A stretch of DNA of 64,000 nt, taken from NCBI RefSeq assembly GCF_001968825.1, contig NZ_MIEU01000012.1, forward strand, positions 310,001-374,000. Direction: 5' to 3'. The position numbers were made by a program, and so were the translations under genes. Below, piece after piece: positions 48,917 through 57,720 of the stretch. This DNA is from Tersicoccus sp. Bi-70 (lineage in GTDB: Bacteria > Actinomycetota > Actinomycetes > Actinomycetales > Micrococcaceae). Position 1 is the first letter of the stretch. The number at the start of each line of letters is the position of its first letter. The notes under the pieces are model-generated. The model was not told the DNA's origin, did no database searches, and saw only the letters and a list, made by a program, of their open reading frames with translations.

Positions 48917-49407
48917 GCGACCCGCGGCCGGTGGACCCGTCCCGCTCCGACGACGAGGCCGCCTGGGAGGACCTGGTGCGCCGCTTCCACGAGTCGGATC
49001 CGGTCACGCCCGCCCCGTCGGACCCCCGGACGGCCGGATCGACGCCGCCCGCCCCGTCGGACCCCCGGACGGCCGGATCGACGCCGCCCGCCCCGTCGGC
49101 GTCCGCTCCTCCGCGGTCCGCGCCAGGCGGGTCATCCGGGCCCCGGGACCACGTCGTGGAGGAGCCGGAGGAGAACTTCGAACCTCCCGAGCCGGCACCG
49201 TTGAGCACCGCCGAACCCGCGCTGGCGGCGGCCTGGGCCGGGGTCGGGCTCTCCCTCGGGGTGCTGCTGATCATCACCATCTTCGTCCGCACCGCGCCGA
49301 GCGTCCTGACGTGGACCCTCGCCGGGGTGTTCCTCGTCAGCGCCGGCTACCTCGGTTACCGGCTGCCCCGGGAGCGGCACGACGACGACGACGGCGCCCA
49401 GGTCTGA
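48913..49407 (+). CDS. Membrane protein with repeat-bearing acidic N-terminus, unknown function
   Basis: 164 residues; I do not recognise the family beyond a common actinobacterial layout. The cytosolic N-terminus contains WEDLVRRFHESDP, then two exact 13-residue repeats (APSDPRTAGSTPP) encoded by a 39-bp tandem duplication, then an acidic stretch (VVEEPEENFEPPEPAP). Two helices follow (AWAGVGLSLGVLLIITIFV and VLTWTLAGVFLVSAGYLGYR), with an Asp-rich end. The ATG overlaps the esterase stop, so the two are coupled. Confidence 0.75.
   Translation: MSDPRPVDPSRSDDEAAWEDLVRRFHESDPVTPAPSDPRTAGSTPPAPSDPRTAGSTPPAPSASAPPRSAPGGSSGPRDHVVEEPEENFEPPEPAPLSTAEPALAAAWAGVGLSLGVLLIITIFVRTAPSVLTWTLAGVFLVSAGYLGYRLPRERHDDDDGAQV
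49011..49101 (+). repeat. Perfect 39-bp tandem repeat, two copies plus a partial
   Basis: Unit 49011-49049 is repeated exactly at 49050-49088, and the first bases of a third copy follow (CGCCCCGTCGGCG). In frame, it encodes APSDPRTAGSTPP. Exact identity suggests recent duplication. Confidence 0.9.
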
Positions 49408-49425
49408 GCGCCGGCCGGTTCCCGG

Positions 49426-50550
49426 TCAGCGACGGCTGCGGGCGCTGACCCGGGCGAGGTCCGCCGCTCCCACCAGCCCCGCGTCGGCGCCGAGGGCCGC
49501 CGTCACGATCGGCGCGACGGGACGGAACCCGCGGCCGGTCAGATGACGGGCGAAGGCGCGGCGGGCGGGTTCGAGCAGCAGGTCGCCGGCGGCGCTGAGC
49601 CCACCGCCGATCACGAAGCGTCCGGGGTCGAGGGCGGCCGCGAGGTTGGCCAGCCCGATCCCGAGCCACTGCCCCATGTCCTCCAGCAGTTCCCGGCTGG
49701 CCGGGTCCCCCTCGATGGCGAGCTCGGTCACCAGGGCACCCGAGATGGTCTCCGGCTCGCCCCCGGCCGCCGCGAGCAGGCGGTGGGCGACGGGCGACGC
49801 CGCCCGGGCGAGACCCCGCGCCTCACGACCGAGCGCGTTGCCGGACGCGTACTGCTCCCAGCACCCGCGGTTGCCGCACTCGCAGCGGTGACCCTCGGGC
49901 ACGACGATCTGGTGCCCGAACTCCCCCGCGAGGCCGAACTCACCCCGTTCCAGTTGCCCGTCGCGGACGAGGGATCCGCCGATGCCGGTGCCGAGCGTGA
50001 TGCAGGCGAGCCGGGAGACGTGCCGCCCCGCACCGAAGCGGTACTCGCCCCAGCCGGCGGCGTCGGCGTCGTTGACGACGAGGATGCGCCTGCCGAGCCG
50101 GGCCTCGAGCGTGGCCCGCAGCGGCTCGTTGCGCCAGGCCAGGTGGGGGCTGAACAGCACCGTCGAGCCGCTCGTGTCCATCCAGCCGGCGGCGCCGATG
50201 CCGACGGTGAGGATGCGGTGCTCGGCGGAGAACTCCCGGACGAGGCCGACGATGGTCTCCTCGACGGCCGCGGCGTCGGTGGCCGGGGTGGAGCGCTGCG
50301 CCCGGGCGATCACGACGCCGTCGGCGTTGACCACCCCGGCCGCGACCTTCGTGCCCCCGATGTCCACGCCCAGGGACAGCGAGCGCCGGGCCAGCCGGGT
50401 CGGGAGTCGGCGCGGTGCCCGGGGCGCGAGGGGATCACGACGGGGATGCCGCGCGACCGGCCACGCCCGGGCGCGGGCCGACTCGTTCGACCGGTCCCGG
50501 TCGCCGGGGGTGCGCGACGAGCCGAGGGAGGGCAGCGACCGGTCGTCCAT
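49426..50550 (-). CDS. glk: ROK-family glucokinase
   Basis: ATP-dependent glucose kinase, 374 residues. About 58 disordered basic residues precede the ROK fold: SLGVDIGGTKVAAGVV (phosphate 1), VVNDADAAGWGEYRFGA (catalytic Asp), LACITLGTGIGGSL (phosphate 2), GEFGHQIV, the zinc motif CECGNRGCWEQYAS and IGGGLSAAGDLLL. ATG 50550 has TACACT seven bases upstream and no ribosome site. It complements the polyphosphate glucokinase at 6357-7256. Confidence 0.92.
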   Translation of the reverse strand: MDDRSLPSLGSSRTPGDRDRSNESARARAWPVARHPRRDPLAPRAPRRLPTRLARRSLSLGVDIGGTKVAAGVVNADGVVIARAQRSTPATDAAAVEETIVGLVREFSAEHRILTVGIGAAGWMDTSGSTVLFSPHLAWRNEPLRATLEARLGRRILVVNDADAAGWGEYRFGAGRHVSRLACITLGTGIGGSLVRDGQLERGEFGLAGEFGHQIVVPEGHRCECGNRGCWEQYASGNALGREARGLARAASPVAHRLLAAAGGEPETISGALVTELAIEGDPASRELLEDMGQWLGIGLANLAAALDPGRFVIGGGLSAAGDLLLEPARRAFARHLTGRGFRPVAPIVTAALGADAGLVGAADLARVSARSRR

Positions 50551-50557
50551 GGCCGCC

Positions 50558-50563
50558 AGTGTA
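50558..50563 (-). promoter_or_regulatory. -10 element for glk, leaderless spacing
   Basis: TACACT on the minus strand, then GGCGGCC, then ATG at 50550 (seven-base spacing). Confidence 0.45.
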
Positions 50564-50627
50564 GGTCGGACGGGTGGGTGCTCCCCGCCGGTCGACGGCT
50601 CGTGGTGTCGCCGTCCCGTCCGTCGCT

Positions 50628-50648
50628 TATAGTTACCCGTTAGTAACT
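50628..50648 (+). promoter_or_regulatory. fadD promoter with inverted-repeat operator
   Basis: TATAGT (50628-50633) is a good -10. It overlaps the inverted repeat AGTTAC (50631-50636)-CCGTTA-GTAACT (50643-50648). The AT-rich palindrome on the -10 suggests a TetR- or GntR-type repressor of fatty-acid genes; no such regulator is in the window. A second hexamer TAAGCT lies at about 50675. Confidence 0.55.
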
Positions 50649-50768
50649 TCGGTCCGATGCCCGGCATCCGGCCGATAAGCTGATCCGACAAGCAGACGGC
50701 GGCACCGGTGCTCCACGGCAGGACCGGCCGGCCGCGCGTGTGCTGCACACGATGTCGAAGGAGCTCTC

Positions 50769-52574
50769 GTGCGCGAAGCCGTCGTCCCGGCCCTGGTCGA
50801 GGTGGACCCGGACCTGAACACCACCGATCTGCTGCTGCGGCAGGCCGCCAAGCCGCACGACCCGGCCCTCTTCGCTCGCCGCGGCGCCGGCGACGTGTGG
50901 GAGGACGTACCCGCCTCGCGGTTCCTGGCAGAGGTCTCGGCGATCGCCCGCGGCCTGATCGCCCGGGGCGTCCAACCCGGCGACCGGGTCGGCATCATGT
51001 CCTCGACCAGCTACCAGTGGTCGCTCGTCGACTTCGCGATCTGGTTCGCCGGGGCCGTCTCCGTCCCGGTGTACGAGACGTCCGCCCCCAGCCAGGTCGC
51101 CTGGAACCTGAGCGACTCGGAGGCGATCGCCGTCTTCGTCGAGTCCGCCCGGCACCGCGCGACCGTCGAACGGGCCCGCGAGCACGAGGATCTCGCCGCC
51201 GTGCGCGAGGTCTGGACCATGGACGACGCCGGCTTCGCTCCCCTGATCGAGGCCGGCCGCGACGTGACGCCCGAGACGCTGGAGGAGCGCCGCAGCGCCG
51301 CCGGTCTCGACGACACCGCGACCATCATCTACACCTCCGGAACCACGGGCCGGCCGAAGGGCGTCACCCTGACCCACGGCAATTTCGTGCGGCTCTCCGA
51401 CAACGCGGCCGCGGCGATCAGCTCGGTCGTCCGCGAGGGCGCCCGCACCATCATGTTCCTGCCGCTGGCCCACGTGTTCGCCCGGTTCATCGCGGTGCTG
51501 GCCGTCTCCGGGGGCTGCGTGGTCGCGCACACCCCGGACGTGAAGAATCTGCTCGGCGATCTGCAGGGGTTCCGGCCCGACTTCATCCTCGTCGTGCCAC
51601 GCGTGTTCGAGAAGGTCTACAACGGCGCGAAGCTGAAAGCGGAGGACGGCGGCCGCGGGAAGGTGTTCGGCGCGGCCGAGCAGGTCGCGATCGACTGGTC
51701 CCGCGCGCGGCAGGCCGGCTCCGTGCCGCTCGGCCTGCGGGTCAAGCACGCGGTCTTCGACCGGCTCGTCTACGGGAAGCTGCGGACGGCGATGGGCGGC
51801 CGCGTCCGCTTCGCCGTCTCCGGCGGGGGTCCACTCGGGGAGCGTCTCGGCCACTTCTTCGACGGGGTCGGGGTGACCGTGCTCGAGGGCTACGGCCTGA
51901 CCGAGACGACGGCGCCGCTGAGCGTCAACACGCCCGAGAAGATCAAGATCGGCACCGTCGGCCCCGCGCTCCCGGGCAACGGCATCCGGATCGCCGAGGA
52001 CGGCGAGGTGCTCGCGCGCGGCGTGTGCGTGACCCCGGGCTACTGGCGCCGGGACGACCTGAACGCCGAGGCGTTCTCCGACGGCTGGTTCCACACCGGT
52101 GACCTCGGCGAGCTCGACGCGGACGGGTACCTGCGGATCACGGGCCGGAAGAAGGAGATCATCGTGACCTCCGGCGGCAAGAACGTCGCGCCGAGCGGCC
52201 TCGAGGACGCGATCCGCGCCGACACCCTGATCTCCCAGTGCATCGTCGTCGGTGACCACCGGCCCTTCATCAGCGCCCTGGTCACGCTCGACGAAGAGGC
52301 GCTGCCGGGCTGGCTGCATCGGAACCAGCTGCCGACGATGTCGGTGGCGGAGGCGGCCGGGAACGACGCCGTCGTCGCCCGCGTGCAGGAACTCGTCGAC
52401 GCCGCCAACGAGCGGGTGTCGCGGGCCGAGTCGATCCGCGCCTTCCGGATCGTGCCGACCGACTTCACCGAGGCCACCGGCCACCTGACGCCGTCGCTGA
52501 AGCTGCGCCGGGCGCGGGTGATCACGGACTTCGAGGACGTCATCGAGGACATCTACGCTGCGAAGCAGCGTTGA
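50769..52574 (+). CDS. Long-chain fatty acid-CoA ligase (FadD15 type)
   Basis: Activates fatty acids to acyl-AMP and then acyl-CoA. 601 residues, adenylate-forming family. P-loop IIYTSGTTGRPKGVTLTHGN (about 182-201), A5 motif EGYGLTETTAPLS, A7 WFHTGDLGELDADGYL, A8 ITGRKKEIIVTSGGKN, and the C-terminal SLKLRRARV with the conserved Lys. GTG 50769 has AAGGAG six bases upstream. The last codons (AAKQR-stop) form the first unit of the hairpin repeats downstream. Position near aroG/plsC matches Rv2187. Confidence 0.92.
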   Translation: MREAVVPALVEVDPDLNTTDLLLRQAAKPHDPALFARRGAGDVWEDVPASRFLAEVSAIARGLIARGVQPGDRVGIMSSTSYQWSLVDFAIWFAGAVSVPVYETSAPSQVAWNLSDSEAIAVFVESARHRATVERAREHEDLAAVREVWTMDDAGFAPLIEAGRDVTPETLEERRSAAGLDDTATIIYTSGTTGRPKGVTLTHGNFVRLSDNAAAAISSVVREGARTIMFLPLAHVFARFIAVLAVSGGCVVAHTPDVKNLLGDLQGFRPDFILVVPRVFEKVYNGAKLKAEDGGRGKVFGAAEQVAIDWSRARQAGSVPLGLRVKHAVFDRLVYGKLRTAMGGRVRFAVSGGGPLGERLGHFFDGVGVTVLEGYGLTETTAPLSVNTPEKIKIGTVGPALPGNGIRIAEDGEVLARGVCVTPGYWRRDDLNAEAFSDGWFHTGDLGELDADGYLRITGRKKEIIVTSGGKNVAPSGLEDAIRADTLISQCIVVGDHRPFISALVTLDEEALPGWLHRNQLPTMSVAEAAGNDAVVARVQELVDAANERVSRAESIRAFRIVPTDFTEATGHLTPSLKLRRARVITDFEDVIEDIYAAKQR

Positions 52575-52639
52575 GCACTGCTGCGAAGCAGCGGTAGGGC
52601 ACTGCTGCGAAGCAGCGTTGAGCACCGCCGCGAAGCAGC
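52557..52639. repeat. Four hairpin repeats at the fadD 3' end, likely bidirectional terminator
   Basis: GCTGCGAAGCAGC (5-bp arms, GAA loop) occurs at 52557, 52580 and 52604, and as GCCGCGAAGCAGC at 52627, with spacing 23, 24, 23 bp. The spacers alternate GTTGAGCACT and GGTAGGGCACT. The fadD stop codon (52572-52574) is inside the first unit, so the array looks like repeated copying of the gene end. It lies between convergent genes. Confidence 0.8.
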
Positions 52640-52659
52640 GGTAGGCCGGGAGGGGCCTG

Positions 52660-54090
52660 CTAGCCGCCCGTCCCCAGGCTGAGCAGGGCGTTCTCGACGA
52701 CCTCGGTCAGCGCCGGGTGGATCCAGTACTGGCCGCGGGCCATCCGGTGCGCGGGCAGGTCGGTGTGCATGGCCTGGATCAGGGGCTGGATCAGCATCGA
52801 GGCCTCGTGGCCCATCAGGTGCGCGCCGAGCAGGCGGCCGCTGCCGCGCTCGGCGAGCAGCTTGACGATGCCCGTCTGATCCTCCATCGCCCACCCGTAG
52901 GCGGTGCTGCCGTAGTCCTGGACGGCGACGGCGAGCTCCTCCCCCACGGCGGCGCAGTGGTCCCGCGCCTCGTCCTCCGTCATCCCCACCTGGGCCAGCT
53001 GCGGGTGCGTGAACACGGCCGAGGGGACGAACCGGTGGTCGCTGGCCAGCAGCGGTCCGGTGGCGGTGAGGTTGTGGGCGACGACGCGGGCCTCGTGGTT
53101 GGCCACGTGCTTGAGCTGGTGCTCCGAGCTGACGTCACCGAGTGCCCAGAGCCCGGGCACGGGACGGCCGTCCGTGAGGACGCGCTGGAACTCGTCGACG
53201 TGCAGCCGCCCGTCGTGGTGCAGATCCAGACCGGCCGCGGCGGCGACGAGCAGGTCCGTGTTGGGGATGCGCCCGGTGGCGATCAGGACGAGGTCGGCGT
53301 CGGTGTGGCCGGCGTCGTTCCCGTCGACGTCCATCAGGGTCACCCGCACCGGCCCGGTGCCGGGCTGGTCCTCGTCGAGCGGGGTGATGGCGGTGATCTC
53401 GGTGCCCAGCCGGACGTCCCACTGCTTGGCGGCGAGCTCGGTGAACCGGTCCGTGATCGTCCCGTCGAGGTGCGTGAGCAGGCCCGTGCCGCGCACCACC
53501 TGGATCACCTCCACGCCGATCTGCTGGAAGATCGAGGCGAACTCCGCCGCGATGTACCCGCCGCCGACGATCACCAGGCGGCGTGGCGCCTCGGGGATCC
53601 GCATGATGCTGTCCGAGGTGTGCACCTGGGGCAGCGCCGCCCCGGTCACGGCCAGTTCGCGGGGCCGGGAGCCGGCGGCGATGACCACCTGGTCGCCGGT
53701 GATGGTGCGCCCGGAGTCGGTGACGAGCTCGCGGGGACCGGTCAGCCGGGCGTGCTCGGCGTAGAGGGTGACGTTGTCCTGCTCGGCGTCCCGGTAGGCC
53801 CGGCCGTTGGCGGAGATCGCGTCGATGCGCCCGAAGATGCGGTCCCGGATCTGCCGCCAGTGCACGGCGTCGCGGGTCAGGTCGACGCCGAGCCGGCCGG
53901 CCTCCGCCGGCGCACCGGCCAGGCCCGCCGGGTAGACGAACATCTTGGTGGGGATGCAGCCGACGTTCAGGCAGGTCCCGCCGAACGTGCCGCCCTCGAC
54001 GATGGCGACCGACCGATCGTCCCACTCCGGCCCGAGGAGGCTGTTCCCCGAGCCGGAGCCGACGATCACCAGGTCGTGATGGGCGGTCAT
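52660..54090 (-). CDS. mtr: Mycothione reductase
   Basis: NADPH-dependent flavoprotein that keeps mycothiol reduced, 476 residues. FAD loop LVIVGSGSGNSLLG, redox disulfide GGTCLNVGCIPTKM (about 38-51), NADPH loop VIVGGGYIAAEFASIF, second FAD motif GLWALGDVSSEHQLKH and C-terminal IHPALTEVVENAL with the His-Glu pair. The N-terminus and short GSGSGN loop favour mycothione over dihydrolipoamide or glutathione reductase. It starts ten bases after the pyc stop, probably co-transcribed. Confidence 0.88.
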   Translation of the reverse strand: MTAHHDLVIVGSGSGNSLLGPEWDDRSVAIVEGGTFGGTCLNVGCIPTKMFVYPAGLAGAPAEAGRLGVDLTRDAVHWRQIRDRIFGRIDAISANGRAYRDAEQDNVTLYAEHARLTGPRELVTDSGRTITGDQVVIAAGSRPRELAVTGAALPQVHTSDSIMRIPEAPRRLVIVGGGYIAAEFASIFQQIGVEVIQVVRGTGLLTHLDGTITDRFTELAAKQWDVRLGTEITAITPLDEDQPGTGPVRVTLMDVDGNDAGHTDADLVLIATGRIPNTDLLVAAAAGLDLHHDGRLHVDEFQRVLTDGRPVPGLWALGDVSSEHQLKHVANHEARVVAHNLTATGPLLASDHRFVPSAVFTHPQLAQVGMTEDEARDHCAAVGEELAVAVQDYGSTAYGWAMEDQTGIVKLLAERGSGRLLGAHLMGHEASMLIQPLIQAMHTDLPAHRMARGQYWIHPALTEVVENALLSLGTGG

Positions 54091-54100
54091 CGGCGGTCGA

Positions 54101-57100
54101 TCATCCGAGCACCACGATCAGGTCCCCGCCCTGGACCTGGGCGACGCCCGCCAGCGCGACGCGGGAGACGGTCCCGCCAGCCGGGCTGGTGATCGCGGCC
54201 TCCATCTTCATCGCCTCGATGGTGGCGACCGTGCCGCCGGGGGCGACGGTGTCGCCCTCGTTGACGGTGACGGTGACCGCGCCGGCGAACGGCGCGGCGA
54301 CGTGACCCGGGTTGGACTGGTCCGCCTTCTCCGCCTCCTTGACGTCCGACTCGACGGTCCGGTCGCGCACCGTCACCGGGCGGCCCTGACCGTTGAGCGT
54401 GCACATGACGGTCCGCATGCCCCGCTCGTCGGGCTCACCGACGGCGTCGAGCGTGGCGATCAGTCGCACGCCGCGCTCGAGCGGGATGACGTGCTCGGTG
54501 CCGCTGCGCAGGCCGTACAGGTAGTCCTGGGTGTCCAGCACCGAGACGTCGCCGTAGAGCTCGCGGGTTCGCCCGAACTCCTCGGTGGGGCCGGGGAACA
54601 GCAGCCGGTTCAGGGTGTGCCGGCGGGACGCCGAGTCACCGTCCAGTGCGGCGCGGTCCTCGTCGCTGATGTCCTCGGTCCGGGTCTTGACGGTCCGCCC
54701 CTGCAGCGCCTTGGTACGGAAGGGCTCGGGCCAGCCGCCCGGCGGGTCGCCGAGTTCGCCGGAGAGGAACTGGATGACCGAGTCCGGGATGTCGAACTTC
54801 TGCGGGTCCGCCTCGAACTCCTTGGGATCCACGCCCTGGCCCACGAGCTGCAGGGCGAGATCGCCGACCACCTTGGAGGACGGCGTGACCTTGACCAGGC
54901 GGCCGAGGATCCGGTTGGCCTCCGTGTACATGTCCTCGATGGCCTCGAACTTCTCGCCCAGGCCCAGCGCGATGGCCTGCTGGCGGAGGTTGGAGAGCTG
55001 GCCGCCGGGGATCTCGTGCCGGTAGACGCGGCCGGTGGGCCCCGGCAGGCCGGACTCGAACGGCGCGTACACGCGGCGCACGGCCTCCCAGTAGGGTTCC
55101 AGCGCGCTGACGTTCTCCAGGTTCAGCCCGGTGTCCCGCTCGGTGTGCGCGAGCGCGGCGACGAGGGCGGACGCGGACACCTGGCTGGTGGTCCCGGCCA
55201 TCGAGGCGGCGGCGACGTCGACGGCGTCGACACCCGCGTCGACCGCGGCCATCAGGGTGGCCAGCTGCCCGCCGGCGGTGTCGTGCGTGTGCAGGTGCAC
55301 CGGCAGGTCGAACCGCTCCCGCAGGGCGGTGACCAGCTTCGCGGCGGCGGCCGGCCGGAGCAGGCCGGCCATGTCCTTGATGGCGAGGATGTGGGCACCG
55401 GCGTCGACGATCCGCTGCGCCAGGTCCAGGTAGTAGTCCAGCGTGTACAGCGTCTCGTTCGGGTCGAGCAGGTCCGCCGTGTAGCACAGGGCGACCTCGG
55501 CGACCGCGGTGCCGGTCTTGCGGACCGCGGCGATCGCCGGCTCCATCTGGCTGACGTCGTTGAGCGCGTCGAAGATCCGGAAGATGTCGATCCCGGTCGC
55601 GGCGGCCTCGGCGACGAACGCGTCGGTCACCTCGGTGGGGTACGGCGTGTACCCGACGGTGTTGCGGCCGCGCAGCAGCATCTGCAGACAGATGTTCGGG
55701 ATCGCCTGCCGCAGCTTCGCGAGCCGCTCCCACGGGTCCTCCCCGAGGAAGCGGAGCGCGACGTCGTAGGTCGCCCCGCCCCACGCCTCGATCGAGAGCA
55801 GGGTGGGGGTGAGCACGGAGACGGCCGGGGCGGCCGCCACCAGGTCCCGGGTGCGCACGCGGGTGGCCAGCAGCGACTGGTGGGCGTCGCGGAACGTCGT
55901 GTCCGTGACGGCGACGGCGCGCTGAGCGCGCAGGTCCGCGGCGAAGCCCTCCGGGCCGAGCTCCGCCAGGCGCTGCCGGGAGCCCGACGTCGGGACGGCC
56001 GGCAGGGTGGTGGTGGTCAGCGCGCCGTCGGGCGGGCCCACCGGCAGCTTGAGCGCCGGATCGGCGTGCACGGGGTTCTCGCCGTTGGGCTTGTTCACCG
56101 TCACGTCCGCCAGCCACGTCAGCAGGCGGGTGCCACGGTCGGCGGAGCCACGGGCCTGCAGCAGCTCGGGTCGCTCGTCGATGAACGACGTCGCGACGTT
56201 GCCGGCGACGAACTCGGGGTCGTCGAGCACCGCCTGCAGGAAGGGGATGTTGGTGGAGACGCCGCGGATCCGGAACTCGGCGAGCGCGCGGCGGGCCCGG
56301 GCGATCGCGATCGGGTAGGTACGGCCGCGGCAGGTCAGCTTGACCAGCATCGAGTCGAAGTGCGGGCTGATCTCGGCGCCGGAGTAGATGGTGCCGCCGT
56401 CGAGCCGGACGCCGGCGCCGCCGGCGGACCGGTACCCGGTGATCCGCCCGACGTCGGGCCGGAAGCCGTTGGCCGGGTCCTCGGTGGTGATGCGGCTCTG
56501 CAGGGCGGCCCCGTTGATCCGCACGGTGTCCTGGCTCAGGCCGAGGTCCTCGAGGGACTCGCCTGCCGCGATGCGCAGCTGCGACTGGACCAGGTCCACG
56601 TCGGTGATCTCCTCGGTCACCGTGTGCTCGACCTGGATGCGCGGGTTCATCTCGATGAACACGTGCTGCCCGGCGCGCTCCCCGACGGTGTCGACGAGGA
56701 ACTCGACGGTGCCCGCGTTCTGGTAGTTCAAAGCCTTGGCGAAGGCGACGGCGTCCCGGTAGAGGGCCTGCCGGATGTTCTCGTCCAGGTTGGGTGCCGG
56801 GGCGATCTCGATGACCTTCTGGTGGCGCCGCTGCAGCGAGCAGTCCCGCTCGAACAGGTGCATGACGTTGCCGTGGCTGTCCGCGAGGATCTGCACCTCG
56901 ATGTGGCGGGGCCGCAGCACCGCCTGCTCCAGGAAGACGGTCGGGTCGCCGAAGGCGCTGTCCGCCTCCCGCATGGCCGCGTTCAGCGACTCGGGCAGGG
57001 CGTCCCGGGTGTCGACCCGGCGCATGCCGCGCCCACCGCCACCGGCGACGGCCTTGACGAAGATCGGGAAGCCGATCTCGTCGGCGGCGGCGATCAGCTC

Positions 57101-57526
57101 GTCGGGGTCGGCGCTCGGCTCGCTCGAGGCCAGGGTCGGGATGCCCGCCGCCTTGGCCGCCTTCAGGGCGGCGACCTTGTTGCCGGCCAGCTCGAGCACC
57201 TCGGCGGGCGGGCCAACGAAGGTGATGCCCGCGTCGGCGGCGGCCCGGGCCAGGTCCGGGTTCTCGGAGAGGAAGCCGTAACCGGGATAGATGGCGTCCG
57301 CGCCGGCCTCACGGGCCACCCGGATGATCTCGGCCACGTCCAGGTACGCCCGGACCGGGTGCCCCTCCTCACCGATGAGATAGGCCTCGTCCGCCTTCTG
57401 CCGGTGGATCGAGTTGCGGTCCTCGTAGGGGAAGACGGCGACGGTCTTGGCGCCCGACTCATAACCGGCGCGGAACGCGCGGATGGCGATCTCCCCGCGG
57501 TTGGCCACCAGGATCTTCGAGAACAT
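54101..57526 (-). CDS. pyc: Pyruvate carboxylase
   Basis: Biotin enzyme that replenishes oxaloacetate. 1141 residues in one chain: biotin carboxylase (about 1-455; SKILVANRGEIAIRAFRAG, KAVAGGGGRGMRRV, ERDCSLQRRHQKVIE), carboxyltransferase (about 545-815; DTTFRDAHQSLLATRVRTRD, HTHDTAGGQLATL), central domain, and BCCP (about 1075-1141) with biotin lysine in EAMKMEAAI. AGGAG lies nine bases before the ATG. A TAAGGT -10 lies at 57589-57594. Confidence 0.97.
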   Translation of the reverse strand: MFSKILVANRGEIAIRAFRAGYESGAKTVAVFPYEDRNSIHRQKADEAYLIGEEGHPVRAYLDVAEIIRVAREAGADAIYPGYGFLSENPDLARAAADAGITFVGPPAEVLELAGNKVAALKAAKAAGIPTLASSEPSADPDELIAAADEIGFPIFVKAVAGGGGRGMRRVDTRDALPESLNAAMREADSAFGDPTVFLEQAVLRPRHIEVQILADSHGNVMHLFERDCSLQRRHQKVIEIAPAPNLDENIRQALYRDAVAFAKALNYQNAGTVEFLVDTVGERAGQHVFIEMNPRIQVEHTVTEEITDVDLVQSQLRIAAGESLEDLGLSQDTVRINGAALQSRITTEDPANGFRPDVGRITGYRSAGGAGVRLDGGTIYSGAEISPHFDSMLVKLTCRGRTYPIAIARARRALAEFRIRGVSTNIPFLQAVLDDPEFVAGNVATSFIDERPELLQARGSADRGTRLLTWLADVTVNKPNGENPVHADPALKLPVGPPDGALTTTTLPAVPTSGSRQRLAELGPEGFAADLRAQRAVAVTDTTFRDAHQSLLATRVRTRDLVAAAPAVSVLTPTLLSIEAWGGATYDVALRFLGEDPWERLAKLRQAIPNICLQMLLRGRNTVGYTPYPTEVTDAFVAEAAATGIDIFRIFDALNDVSQMEPAIAAVRKTGTAVAEVALCYTADLLDPNETLYTLDYYLDLAQRIVDAGAHILAIKDMAGLLRPAAAAKLVTALRERFDLPVHLHTHDTAGGQLATLMAAVDAGVDAVDVAAASMAGTTSQVSASALVAALAHTERDTGLNLENVSALEPYWEAVRRVYAPFESGLPGPTGRVYRHEIPGGQLSNLRQQAIALGLGEKFEAIEDMYTEANRILGRLVKVTPSSKVVGDLALQLVGQGVDPKEFEADPQKFDIPDSVIQFLSGELGDPPGGWPEPFRTKALQGRTVKTRTEDISDEDRAALDGDSASRRHTLNRLLFPGPTEEFGRTRELYGDVSVLDTQDYLYGLRSGTEHVIPLERGVRLIATLDAVGEPDERGMRTVMCTLNGQGRPVTVRDRTVESDVKEAEKADQSNPGHVAAPFAGAVTVTVNEGDTVAPGGTVATIEAMKMEAAITSPAGGTVSRVALAGVAQVQGGDLIVVLG

Positions 57527-57720
57527 GAGGGTGTACTCCTCTGCGTCGTCGCGCGCGTCATTGCGCGCCCGGGGTCAGGTGTGTTCATACCTTAGCCGCC
57601 GGGGGCGGGCGCCGGGCGTGCGCCTCGTCACACCGATTCGCGGGGGCCGTCCTCCCCTATGATGAGACGCGGTGCGCACCGCCTGCGCGCCGCCGGCAAG
57701 AAGAGGAAGCGGAGTTCGTC

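Noticed and set aside
52557-52639. Short repeats that might be a CRISPR array
   Set aside because: Spacers are 10-11 bp and themselves repeated, units are self-complementary and derived from the fadD end; no cas genes are near.
54302-57595. A 1097-codon plus-strand frame opposite pyruvate carboxylase
   Set aside because: Antisense shadow; composition is typical of the mirrored third codon position of a high-GC gene.
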